Of a DNA stretch of 37,135 nt, positions 24,873-32,200 are shown in pieces (positions within the stretch are counted from its first letter, which is position 1; every line of letters starts with the position of its first letter). The stretch spans positions 1 to 37,135 of the forward strand of contig JANLPT010000175.1 of assembly GCA_031367405.1 (NCBI GenBank). Reading direction: 5' to 3'. Under the pieces are notes generated by a model that saw only the letters and a program-made list of their open reading frames with translations, was not told the DNA's origin and searched no databases. A program made the translations under genes and the position numbers. Origin of the DNA: JALHNI01 sp031367405. Lineage in GTDB: Bacteria; Acidobacteriota; Terriglobia; Bryobacterales; Bryobacteraceae.

Positions 24873-24894
24873 ACCCCGAACGTAAGGAAGGGGA
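24873..24894 (+). repeat. hairpin repeat copy A (degenerate)
   Basis: A 22-nt unit, CCCCGAACGTAAGGAAGGGG with flanking A residues, differs from copy B at two places. CCCC pairs with GGGG, and the GTAA loop is kept, but the inner C-G pair and one G of the G/A mismatch pair are changed. It lies 13 nt after the infB stop. Confidence 0.65.
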
Positions 24895-24918
24895 TTCTGC
24901 GGGGCAAGCCTCTGACGT

Positions 24919-24940
24919 ACCCCGACCGTAAGGGAGGGGA
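24919..24940 (+). repeat. hairpin repeat copy B (canonical)
   Basis: CCCCGACCGTAAGGGAGGGG folds as CCCC/GGGG, a GA/GA tandem mismatch, CC/GG and a GTAA loop (GNRA type). The spacing between copies A and B is 46 nt, start to start. It lies between infB and the convergent secreted-protein gene and could act on both 3' ends. Confidence 0.7.
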
Positions 24941-24948
24941 TGTTGCTC

Positions 24949-25719
24949 TTAGGGCTGAGTGAAAATAAATAGCCGGCTGCGGCCATCCTCGGGCAGTAAG
25001 TAGAGCCGACCGTTCCTGTAAGTCATGCCCTCATGAGTGTAAGTGACGCCCCGGCTGGTCTGCCCGGCCATCACGCGCTTTTTGACACGGTAATCCTTCA
25101 GGTCCAACCATTCCACCGAACCCTCAGTCTTCGATTGGTTGCCCGAGCCCAGTAGTAAGCCGTCCACAATCTTCAAATCCTGATAACTGGTCGTTCCCGG
25201 ATTTGGCGTGCGCGACACTTCTTGGCCTTCGCGACTCCACCGGTAGAGAATGCGGCTATCCCAGTTGCCACCCACCAGGCCATCCTTGCCGGCCGCGATG
25301 CAGCCGATATGATCGTTGACCGTAAAGCTAGACCGCAGCGCTAAAGTGCGTTTATCGCGCCGCTGGATCGTCGTCGGCCCGTCCCGATCGTACTCCGCGA
25401 CGGGCACCCAGATCGAGTCTCCGTCCAACGTGAGGCCACCGGGATGAAAGCGCTGGCCTTCCTCCACCTGCACCTGATGCAACAGACGGCCCGTCCGTAG
25501 GTCAAAGCGTGAGAGATAGCCCACCCGGGCCGGCGCATCCACCGAAGATACCCACAGCACGCCGCCTTCCACGTCGATGCCTTGCACATGGTGTAAGTCG
25601 GCAAGCAGTTCGATCATCGGAAGGGCCTTCCATCCTTCAAGCCGGCCGCCATTAAAAGCGAATTGCGCCGCAACGATCGACCATGCAATCGCAAGTGCCA
25701 TTAAAACGAGTCTTCGCAT
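24949..25719 (-). CDS. secreted beta-propeller-like protein (possibly DUF6454)
   Basis: A 256-residue protein with a signal peptide (MRRLVLMALAIAWSIVAAQF). The rest consists of beta strands with repeated patterns like HVQGIDVEGGVLWVSS, HPGGLTLDGDSIWVPV and TYRNGRLYLLPEDG, which suggest a propeller of about five to six blades. I recall a family named DUF6454 with similar HVQGID-type motifs, but could not check it. The reading frame is open to 25878; the ATG at 25719 has a perfect TATAAT 12 nt upstream and starts with the signal peptide, so I use it. It is divergent from the ECF sigma gene by 59 nt. Confidence 0.82.
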   Translation of the reverse strand: MRRLVLMALAIAWSIVAAQFAFNGGRLEGWKALPMIELLADLHHVQGIDVEGGVLWVSSVDAPARVGYLSRFDLRTGRLLHQVQVEEGQRFHPGGLTLDGDSIWVPVAEYDRDGPTTIQRRDKRTLALRSSFTVNDHIGCIAAGKDGLVGGNWDSRILYRWSREGQEVSRTPNPGTTSYQDLKIVDGLLLGSGNQSKTEGSVEWLDLKDYRVKKRVMAGQTSRGVTYTHEGMTYRNGRLYLLPEDGRSRLFIFTQP

Positions 25720-25731
25720 CGTGATCGCCCA

Positions 25732-25737
25732 ATTATA
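25732..25737 (-). promoter_or_regulatory. -10-like box TATAAT before the secreted-protein gene
   Basis: TATAAT (minus strand) is 12 nt before the ATG at 25719, exactly the spacing seen before ntrY. Transcription would start about 6 nt before the ATG. No TTGACA-like -35 is found. Confidence 0.5.
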
Positions 25738-25778
25738 CGTTGCTAACCGGCGGCGCTTTGCGCAGTCTAAACGGAGGA

Positions 25779-26339
25779 ATGGAAGACAGCTTGGCTGTCG
25801 CCCTGGCGAAAAGCGGCGACGGTGACGCCTATCGCACGCTCGTGGAACGCTACAGCCGAAGTGTATTCCGTCTGGCATATCGGATGACAGGCAACGAACA
25901 AGACGCCGAAGACGTGGTGCAGGAGACGTTTTTACGGGCCTTTCGCCACTTGCATCGCTGGGATGCGAGGTCCACCTTTGGCACCTGGATCTATCGCATC
26001 GCCTCCAACTACTCGCTGGACTTGCTGCGAGCGCGCAAGCGGCAAGGAAACGCCGTTCTTGCCGCCGGAGAGACGGACACGATGCAGACTCTGCCCGCCG
26101 TGGACGCCGGACCAGATCGTCTGCTTCTCAGTAGTGAGGTGCAACGGCAAGTCGCCGCGACGCTCGACACATGCTCTGAGATGGAGCGCACGGCCTTCGT
26201 CCTGCGCCATTTCGAAGGGCAATCCATCGAAGAGATTGGCTTGGTGTTAGGCGTGTCGGCTAACTCCACCAAGCAAAGTATTTTTCGCGCCGTCCATAAG
26301 TTGCGGCGCGCCCTGGAGCCCTTGGTGAACAACGCATGA
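25779..26339 (+). CDS. ECF-type RNA polymerase sigma factor
   Basis: A 186-residue sigma-70 family factor of the ECF (RpoE-like) type. Region 2 reads YRTLVERYSRSVFRLAYRMT, then the -10-contact part DAEDVVQETFLRAFRHLHRW and STFGTWIYRIASNYSLDLLR. Region 4 is EMERTAFVLRHFEGQSIEEI followed by LGVSANSTKQSIFRAVHKLR, which should read the -35 element. The ATG at 25779 directly follows GGAGGA; an earlier in-frame TTG at 25740 exists. It overlaps the anti-sigma gene by 4 nt and should be inhibited by it. The target promoters are unknown; autoregulation of the operon is likely by analogy. Confidence 0.93.
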   Translation: MEDSLAVALAKSGDGDAYRTLVERYSRSVFRLAYRMTGNEQDAEDVVQETFLRAFRHLHRWDARSTFGTWIYRIASNYSLDLLRARKRQGNAVLAAGETDTMQTLPAVDAGPDRLLLSSEVQRQVAATLDTCSEMERTAFVLRHFEGQSIEEIGLVLGVSANSTKQSIFRAVHKLRRALEPLVNNA

Positions 26340-27079
26340 ATCATCACCCGACCGAAGAACAACTCGTCCTCTATTACTACGGAGAGAGTCATGAGTCGCC
26401 CGAGACGGCGTCGCATCTGGACACTTGCGTCGCCTGCCGCGACGGCTATCAGGCATTGCAACGCGTCCTGAACTCGGTCGACAGCTTACCGGTTCCCGAA
26501 CGCGCTCCGGATTATGAGGCGCGCGTGTGGAGCAGTCTCGCTCCGTTGCTGCAACCGCGTCGGCCCTGGTATCAGTCGTGGTCCGGATGGAAGGCGCTGG
26601 CGGTGGCGGGGTCCATGGCGGTCTTGCTGGCGGCGGCGTTTCTGGCCGGGCGGGGCATTACGCCGCCGGCTCAAGAGGTAGTGGCCGATGCCAGTCAACT
26701 TCGCGAGCGGGTGTTACTCGTGGCCCTTGGCGCGCACCTTGAGCGTACGAAAATGATGCTGATGGAACTGGCCCATGCTCAGCCGGTTGGCGGCCAGGTG
26801 GATATCTCTTTCGAGCAGGATGCCGCGGCCAGGTTACTGCAAGCGAATCGCCTCTATCGCCAAACGGCGTTGGGCACCGGCAACTATCAAGTAACTGCCT
26901 TGCTAGAGGAACTCGAGCGGGTGATGGTGGAACTGGCGCATAGTCCGGCGTCCGTGCCGGAGCAGCAGTTAGAGGATATGCGTTCGCGTATTGAAGAGCA
27001 GAGCTTGCTTTTCAAGGTAAGAGTATTTAGTTCGCAATTTGAAAACCGCGAGACGGCGTCACCGTCTACAAGTTTGTAA
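26336..27079 (+). CDS. zinc-binding anti-sigma factor, membrane anchored
   Basis: A 247-residue protein. A cytoplasmic ZAS-like domain at the start has HLDTCVACRD (His27, Cys31, Cys34; HxxxCxxC), which holds zinc and binds the ECF sigma factor in other systems. One membrane helix follows (about 84-105: KALAVAGSMAVLLAAAFLAG). The extracytoplasmic C-terminal half (110-247) is helical, probably coiled coil (LEELERVMVELAH, EDMRSRIEEQ). The gene overlaps the sigma gene by 4 nt and ends 10 nt before the next gene. Which signal triggers release is not visible. Confidence 0.9.
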   Translation: MNHHPTEEQLVLYYYGESHESPETASHLDTCVACRDGYQALQRVLNSVDSLPVPERAPDYEARVWSSLAPLLQPRRPWYQSWSGWKALAVAGSMAVLLAAAFLAGRGITPPAQEVVADASQLRERVLLVALGAHLERTKMMLMELAHAQPVGGQVDISFEQDAAARLLQANRLYRQTALGTGNYQVTALLEELERVMVELAHSPASVPEQQLEDMRSRIEEQSLLFKVRVFSSQFENRETASPSTSL

Positions 27080-27089
27080 GGAATATACT

Positions 27090-28430
27090 ATGAAGTTACT
27101 CACCCTTGTGATTGTCGCGGCCCTACCAGTGGCAGCGCAGCCCGCCCCGAGTCCTCAACCCAATATCGACGTGCAAGTGGATGTCCAGATAGAAACACAG
27201 TTGTTCGCCCAGGCCGTCACAGTCAAGAGCGAAATCGGCCGTCGCGTGGCGGAGGAAGTACGGCGGGCGGCCGAAGATATGAAGCGCTCGGTAAAACGTG
27301 ATTTCCGCTACGACCGCAAAGACGGTTACCAAGCTGGCACGCGGGCGCTCGATAGTCGCGACTACGATCGCGCCGTGCAGAGCTTTGATCGCGTGATTGC
27401 CGGGAAGTCGGCGCGCGCAGAGGGTGCCTATTATTGGAAGGCTTACGCCTTGAATAAGCTCGGCAAGCGCGAGGAGGCCGTCGCCACGCTCGCCGAATTG
27501 GCCAAACAGTTTCCGCAAAGCCGCTGGCTCGATGATGCCAAAGCCCTCACGGCGGAGGTGAAGCAGGCCACGGGGCAGGGTGTGTCGCCGGAGAGCCAGA
27601 ACGACGAGGATTTGAAACTATATGCCATCAACGCCTTAGTCAATTCCGACCCCGAGCGGGCAGTCCCCTTGCTCGACAAGTTACTGGGCGAGGCGAAGAC
27701 GTCACCGCGCCTCAAAGAGCGAGTACTCTTTGTCTTAGCGCAGAGCCGCACCGGTCAGGCGCGGGCGATTGTCAGCCAATATGCCAGAAACGGGTCGAAT
27801 CCCGACTTACAGTTACACGCCGTGGAGTATCTGGGGACTTCCCGCTCGAAGGAGAGCCAGCAAGTATTAAGCGAGATCTACGGTAGTGTTTCCGATGTCA
27901 ACATCAAGCGGGCCGTCCTGCGTGGTTACATGATGTCACGGGACAGTCAGCATCTGATGATCGCGGCTCAGTCCGAGTCCAATCCAGAATTGCGGCGGGA
28001 GGCCATCGACCTTCTCGGGTCGATACAAGCTTCGAATGAACTGGCGCAACTTTACGCGGCGGAAAGCGCGTTCGAGTGGAAAGACCGTATCTTGAAAGCA
28101 ATGGCCCGTGGCCACAACGCGGCCAAACTGCTGGAAGTGGCCCGCACCGAAAAGGACCAACGGCTCCGTCTCACTGCCATCCATTCGTTGGGCTCCCTAC
28201 GCAAAGAAATCGCGGCGGACGAGCTTGGCTCCCTCTACGCCTCCGAACCTGACCCAACCGTCCGGCGGAGCATTCTGGAAGCGTTGTTCAGTCAGGGTTC
28301 GGTGAAACACATCGTCGAGGCCGCCCGTAAGGAGACCGACTCTGAACTAAAGCGGCGGGCGGTGCAGCACCTGAGCAATATGAAGTCAAAGGAAGCCACT
28401 GACTTTTTGGTCGAGTTACTCAACAAATGA
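27090..28430 (+). CDS. secreted TPR/HEAT-repeat protein of the sigma operon
   Basis: A 446-residue exported protein: signal peptide MKLLTLVIVAALPVAA, then a short Pro-rich spacer and a charged helix. TPR-like units follow at about 80-155 (YDRAVQSFDRVIAG, GAYYWKAYALNKLGKREEAV). From about 190 there are HEAT-like helical pairs to the end (LKLYAINALVNSDPERAVPL, LRREAIDLLGSIQ, RLTAIHSLGSL, LKRRAVQHLSNM). Such repeats scaffold protein contacts; no enzyme motif is seen. AAGGA lies 7 nt before the ATG. Its position as third gene in the ECF operon suggests it is a sensor or target of that stress system, an inference. Confidence 0.87.
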   Translation: MKLLTLVIVAALPVAAQPAPSPQPNIDVQVDVQIETQLFAQAVTVKSEIGRRVAEEVRRAAEDMKRSVKRDFRYDRKDGYQAGTRALDSRDYDRAVQSFDRVIAGKSARAEGAYYWKAYALNKLGKREEAVATLAELAKQFPQSRWLDDAKALTAEVKQATGQGVSPESQNDEDLKLYAINALVNSDPERAVPLLDKLLGEAKTSPRLKERVLFVLAQSRTGQARAIVSQYARNGSNPDLQLHAVEYLGTSRSKESQQVLSEIYGSVSDVNIKRAVLRGYMMSRDSQHLMIAAQSESNPELRREAIDLLGSIQASNELAQLYAAESAFEWKDRILKAMARGHNAAKLLEVARTEKDQRLRLTAIHSLGSLRKEIAADELGSLYASEPDPTVRRSILEALFSQGSVKHIVEAARKETDSELKRRAVQHLSNMKSKEATDFLVELLNK

Positions 28431-28460
28431 GGCAAGCCGCCTGTAGTTCTCGCCGTCCGC

Positions 28461-28466
28461 TAAACT
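28461..28466 (+). promoter_or_regulatory. -10-like box TAAACT
   Basis: TAAACT lies 6 nt before the TTG start of the ImmA/IrrE-like gene. AGGGG sits between them, too near the TTG for normal Shine-Dalgarno spacing. Confidence 0.3.
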
Positions 28467-28472
28467 AGGGGC

Positions 28473-28997
28473 TTGGTCCCTTTCGCCGAATACTGTGCCC
28501 GGGTGCAAGCGTATCTTGAAGACGCTCACGGGATGACCGTGATCACCCGCGACATTCCCGATCCGCTCACCGGTGACCTGGATGGCCAGACGATTCATGT
28601 CGACTACTTACTAACTGCCGAGGAGCGCCTGTTCTTACTGGCCCACTTATTCGGGCACACCGCGCAGTGGAACCTGAGTCCGGAAGGCTATGCCCTCGGG
28701 CAGCCGCAACAGCCGCCGGTGGGCGCGGAGCTGTTGCGTGAGTTGATCGCTCACGAAGAAGAGGCGGCGGCTTACGCACTCGCCATGCTCCTCAGCGCCG
28801 GGATAATAGATCTCGATCACTGGCTCTCTGACTATGCGGCCTGTGACGCAGCGTATCTGACGCATTACTACCTTACTGGCGAGAAGGGACGCTTCGAAGA
28901 CTTCCGGCAGCGCCACGTAACGGCCCTCGCGCCTCGCCGGGTACCGCCTTTCACTCCCGTGCGCCGGCCTCCTCGCGCCGATGGCATCGTCATATAG
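28473..28997 (+). CDS. ImmA/IrrE-like protein with altered HExxH
   Basis: A 174-residue protein starting at TTG. The segment LLTAEERLFLLAHLFGHTAQW corresponds to the ImmA/IrrE helix that carries HExxH, but reads HLFGH: the catalytic Glu is replaced by Leu while both His ligands stay. A second helix, HEEEAAAYALAMLLSAGI, matches the third zinc-ligand helix (E-x-E-A-N/A-x-F/Y-A). Metal may bind without peptidase action. No helix-turn-helix domain is seen. It lies 42 nt behind the HEAT-repeat gene and overlaps the start of the next frame. The tail is basic and Pro-rich (APRRVPPFTPVRRPPR). Confidence 0.72.
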   Translation: MVPFAEYCARVQAYLEDAHGMTVITRDIPDPLTGDLDGQTIHVDYLLTAEERLFLLAHLFGHTAQWNLSPEGYALGQPQQPPVGAELLRELIAHEEEAAAYALAMLLSAGIIDLDHWLSDYAACDAAYLTHYYLTGEKGRFEDFRQRHVTALAPRRVPPFTPVRRPPRADGIVI

Positions 28998-28998
28998 A

Positions 28999-29217
28999 AT
29001 GAAGCGTCCGATACGTTTGTTGGAAGATGGCTTTCTATGTCAAAGCCTGGAATTGACCGGCGCTCATTATTGCGCGGCCTACTTACACCGGCCGCTTTTG
29101 ACTGAGCCCGGCTTGGGGATCACCATTGACGAGAATAAGTTGATGAGCCAAGTGGGGGAGCCGCGCCCTTACCGGCCGAGCTTCGACAAAGACGATGGTT
29201 CCATCGTGGATTGGTAA
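28999..29217 (+). pseudogene. fragment like the C-terminus of an enolase-superfamily enzyme
   Basis: A 72-codon frame that reads like the end of a mandelate racemase/muconate cycloisomerase family protein: LLTEPGLGITIDENKL, then GEPRPYRPSFDKDDGSIVDW. The barrel with its metal ligands and catalytic Lys is missing, and the first part (MKRPIRLLEDGFLCQ) has no match I recognise. An ATG at 28981 would overlap the previous gene. It may be a decayed gene or a small protein in its own right. Its stop codon directly abuts the stop of the convergent TopoIII-RecQ gene. Confidence 0.5.
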
Positions 29218-32200
29218 CTACCGCAGTAACTTCAGCATGGCCGGGCCGTAACGGGTGGCGATGCGCGGGCTGACGCCCGGCACCGTGAGTAAGTCATCCG
29301 TATCGAACGGTTCGGCCTCAATAATCGCTTGCAACACCTTATCCGAGAGAATGCGAAACGCCGGTACGCCCTGCTGCTTAGCTTCGGCCAAGCGCCATTG
29401 CTTCAGCGCTTTTTCCTGGGGACTGGCTTGCGCGGCGGCTTGCTTGCGAGCCGGCTTCGAGAGCGTCTTGCCGCGCGACTTACGCTTGGATTTCTTCCCG
29501 CTCTGCTCCTTGATGAGTAGATCGATCCCATCCCCCGCGCCGGGTTGACTGCCTTCCCAAGTAAGCGTCACTTTGCGAAAAACGATTTCACGGCCCTCGG
29601 CAGTGAAGGTTGCTTCTTTGATTTCCACGAGGCCCAGACGCGCCATGGCTGCGAGTAACTGCTCAAACGTATCGCGATCGAGCCCCGCGCCGAACTCGCC
29701 ATGTAACTTACCGGTCGAACGGCCATCGGCCCTACGCAGCGCGACCAGCACTTGGCTGGCAATGCCACTTTCCTTGGCGCTGCCGGCGCGGAAGACTTGG
29801 GCCTCGCAGTGTTGAGGTGCACAAAAGTCGCACAGACCGCAGGCCTGTTTCGCGCCGGCGTGGTCGCCAAAGTGAGCCACCAGCGCACTCATCCGGCAGC
29901 GATTTTCGTCGGTGAACCGCAACATATTTTGTAATTGGGCGACACGTTGGCCGGTTTGCCCCTGGTATGGCTCCCGCCAGCCATCCTTGCCGCGCGTGAC
30001 ATTTTCGGCAAAGTCGACGATGGCACCGCCGTGAATCCATAATTTTTCGAGCGCCTTATCGAAGCTCTCCGCTTCGATTTTCAGGCGGTATTGTAAGTCT
30101 TCTTTGGCCTCCGGTTCGGGGCCCAGGGCGTCGAAGATCTTGGCGAGTAACTTGATGTCAGGATAGTCGCGTTCATGAAAATAGTCGTGGGTATGGCGAT
30201 CGGCGTAGGAGTGCATCAGCACGGCGCGCGACGGCAATCCATCGCGGCCCGCGCGACCGATTTCCTGGTAATAACCCTCGACACTGGAGGGGAGCGCCGT
30301 GTGAATCACCGTCCGGACGTCTGCTTTGTCGATGCCCATGCCAAAGGCAATGGTTGCCACGATCACATCTAACTTACCTTCAAGAAATCCGGTCTGCACT
30401 TTCTGCCGGACGGCTGCGGCCAAGCCCGCATGATAGGCGGCTACAGGGAAGTGGCGTTTCAACTCGCTGGCAAACTCGTCGGCTTTTTTGCGCGTAGGGG
30501 CGTAGACAATTGCCGGGCGGCGGGCGGCATCCCGCAGTAAGTCACGCACTAAGTCTACGCGCTCGCCGGGCGTGGCTTCCATCACTTCAATGGCCAGGTT
30601 GTCACGGCGAAAGCCCTGAATGAAGCGGCCCTGGTCGCCTAAATGTAACTGCGCGGCAATGTCGTCTTGCACCACCGGCGTGGCCGTGGCGGTTAAGGCG
30701 ATGACGGGGGCGGGCCGTAGAAGGGGTAAATATTGCCCCAGCGTGCGATAGTCGGGCCGGAAATCGTGGCCCCATTGGGAGATACAATGCGCTTCGTCCA
30801 CGGCGACTAATGCGGGCTTACGTTTGGCTAACATCTCCGGAAAGCCGGGCACGCGCAGCCGCTCGGGCGCGATAAAGAGAAACTGTAAGTTGCCTTGTAA
30901 GTAATCGACACAGGCTTGGCGTGAATCGGCGCGGTCGCGGCCAGAGTGAATGCGCTCGACAGCGAAACCGAGCTGTTTAAGTTTGGCTACTTGATCTTCC
31001 ATCAGGGCGATCAAAGGGCTGATGACGAGGGTAGTGCCGCCGAGGGCGAGGCCCGGCAATTGGTAACAGAGGCTTTTGCCGGCACCGGTGGGCATGACGA
31101 GTAAGACATCGTGGCCTTCGACGACAGCGCGGCAGACGGCTTCCTGGCTGGGGCGGAACTTGGAGAAGCCGAAGGCGGATTGCAGGAGGGCGGGGAGGTC
31201 GTCCTTGCCGCCAGTCCAGGCAGTGCGTTCCGGAGCGGGCGCGGAAGGTTGGGAAGTAACTGAAGCCGCAGCGGCGGCGGTTCGAGTCTGTTGGACGGGA
31301 GTTGCCTCAGCTACTTTCCCGACCACCTCCCGCACATAGTCTTCAATGCCTTTGACGAAGGGCGGCAACGCTGCCTGGCCGCGCTCAATGCGCTTGAGAT
31401 ACGCTTCCCATTGCCCAGTCATGAGGGGGCTTTTTACTTCGGGATGCACCACTTCAATGAGATGGATACCTTTGCCGGTGGCTTCCAGATTCTTGCCTTG
31501 CCGTTGAACATAGCCACGCTTGAGTAACACTTCGATAATGGAGGCGCGGGTGGCGGGCGTGCCGAGTCCGGTCTCTTTCATGGCGTCGGAAAGCTCTTTT
31601 TCGTCTAAGGTCTTACCGGCGGTCTGCATCGCGGTGAGGAGCGTGGCGTCGTTGAAGCGTTTGGGCGGGCGGGTCTTCTTAAGGACTGACTCGGCCTCGA
31701 GAACATCTTGCAGCTGTGCGGCCCGCAAGCCCGCAGGCAGCGTAGGGCCGGCGTCCGGCTGGCCTTTCTTTTCGAGGACGATGTCGAGTATCTTCCAGCC
31801 CATCTGGCGAATCACCGTACCGGCGGAGTGATAACGGTCAACGCTGGATTGATTGGCAATCGTCGTGATCACGGTAGTTACTTCGGTGAGAAAGTCATCA
31901 TGCCAGGCGGCGAGTAGGCGGCGGCAGACTAAGTCGTAAAGGCGGCGCTCATCTTCGGAGAGGCGCGCTCTGGATGGCGAAGTGGCGGTGGGGATGATCG
32001 CGTGGTGGTCAGTAATCTTGGCGTCGTCCACGTAGCGGCTGCCCAAGGGCCTGCTTCCTGAGCCCGGGGCGAGTAAGTCCTTAAATTGTGGTTCGAGGGC
32101 ACTGACAATGGCGGGAAGCGTCTTCGCAATGGCTTGTGAAAGATGGCGGCTATCGGTGCGCGGGTAACTGAGTAACTTATGCGTTTCGTACAAAGCCTGC

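Noticed and set aside
23813..24907. 364-codon minus-strand frame opposite infB
   Set aside because: Asp/His/Gly-rich shadow of the G-domain region without recognisable motifs.
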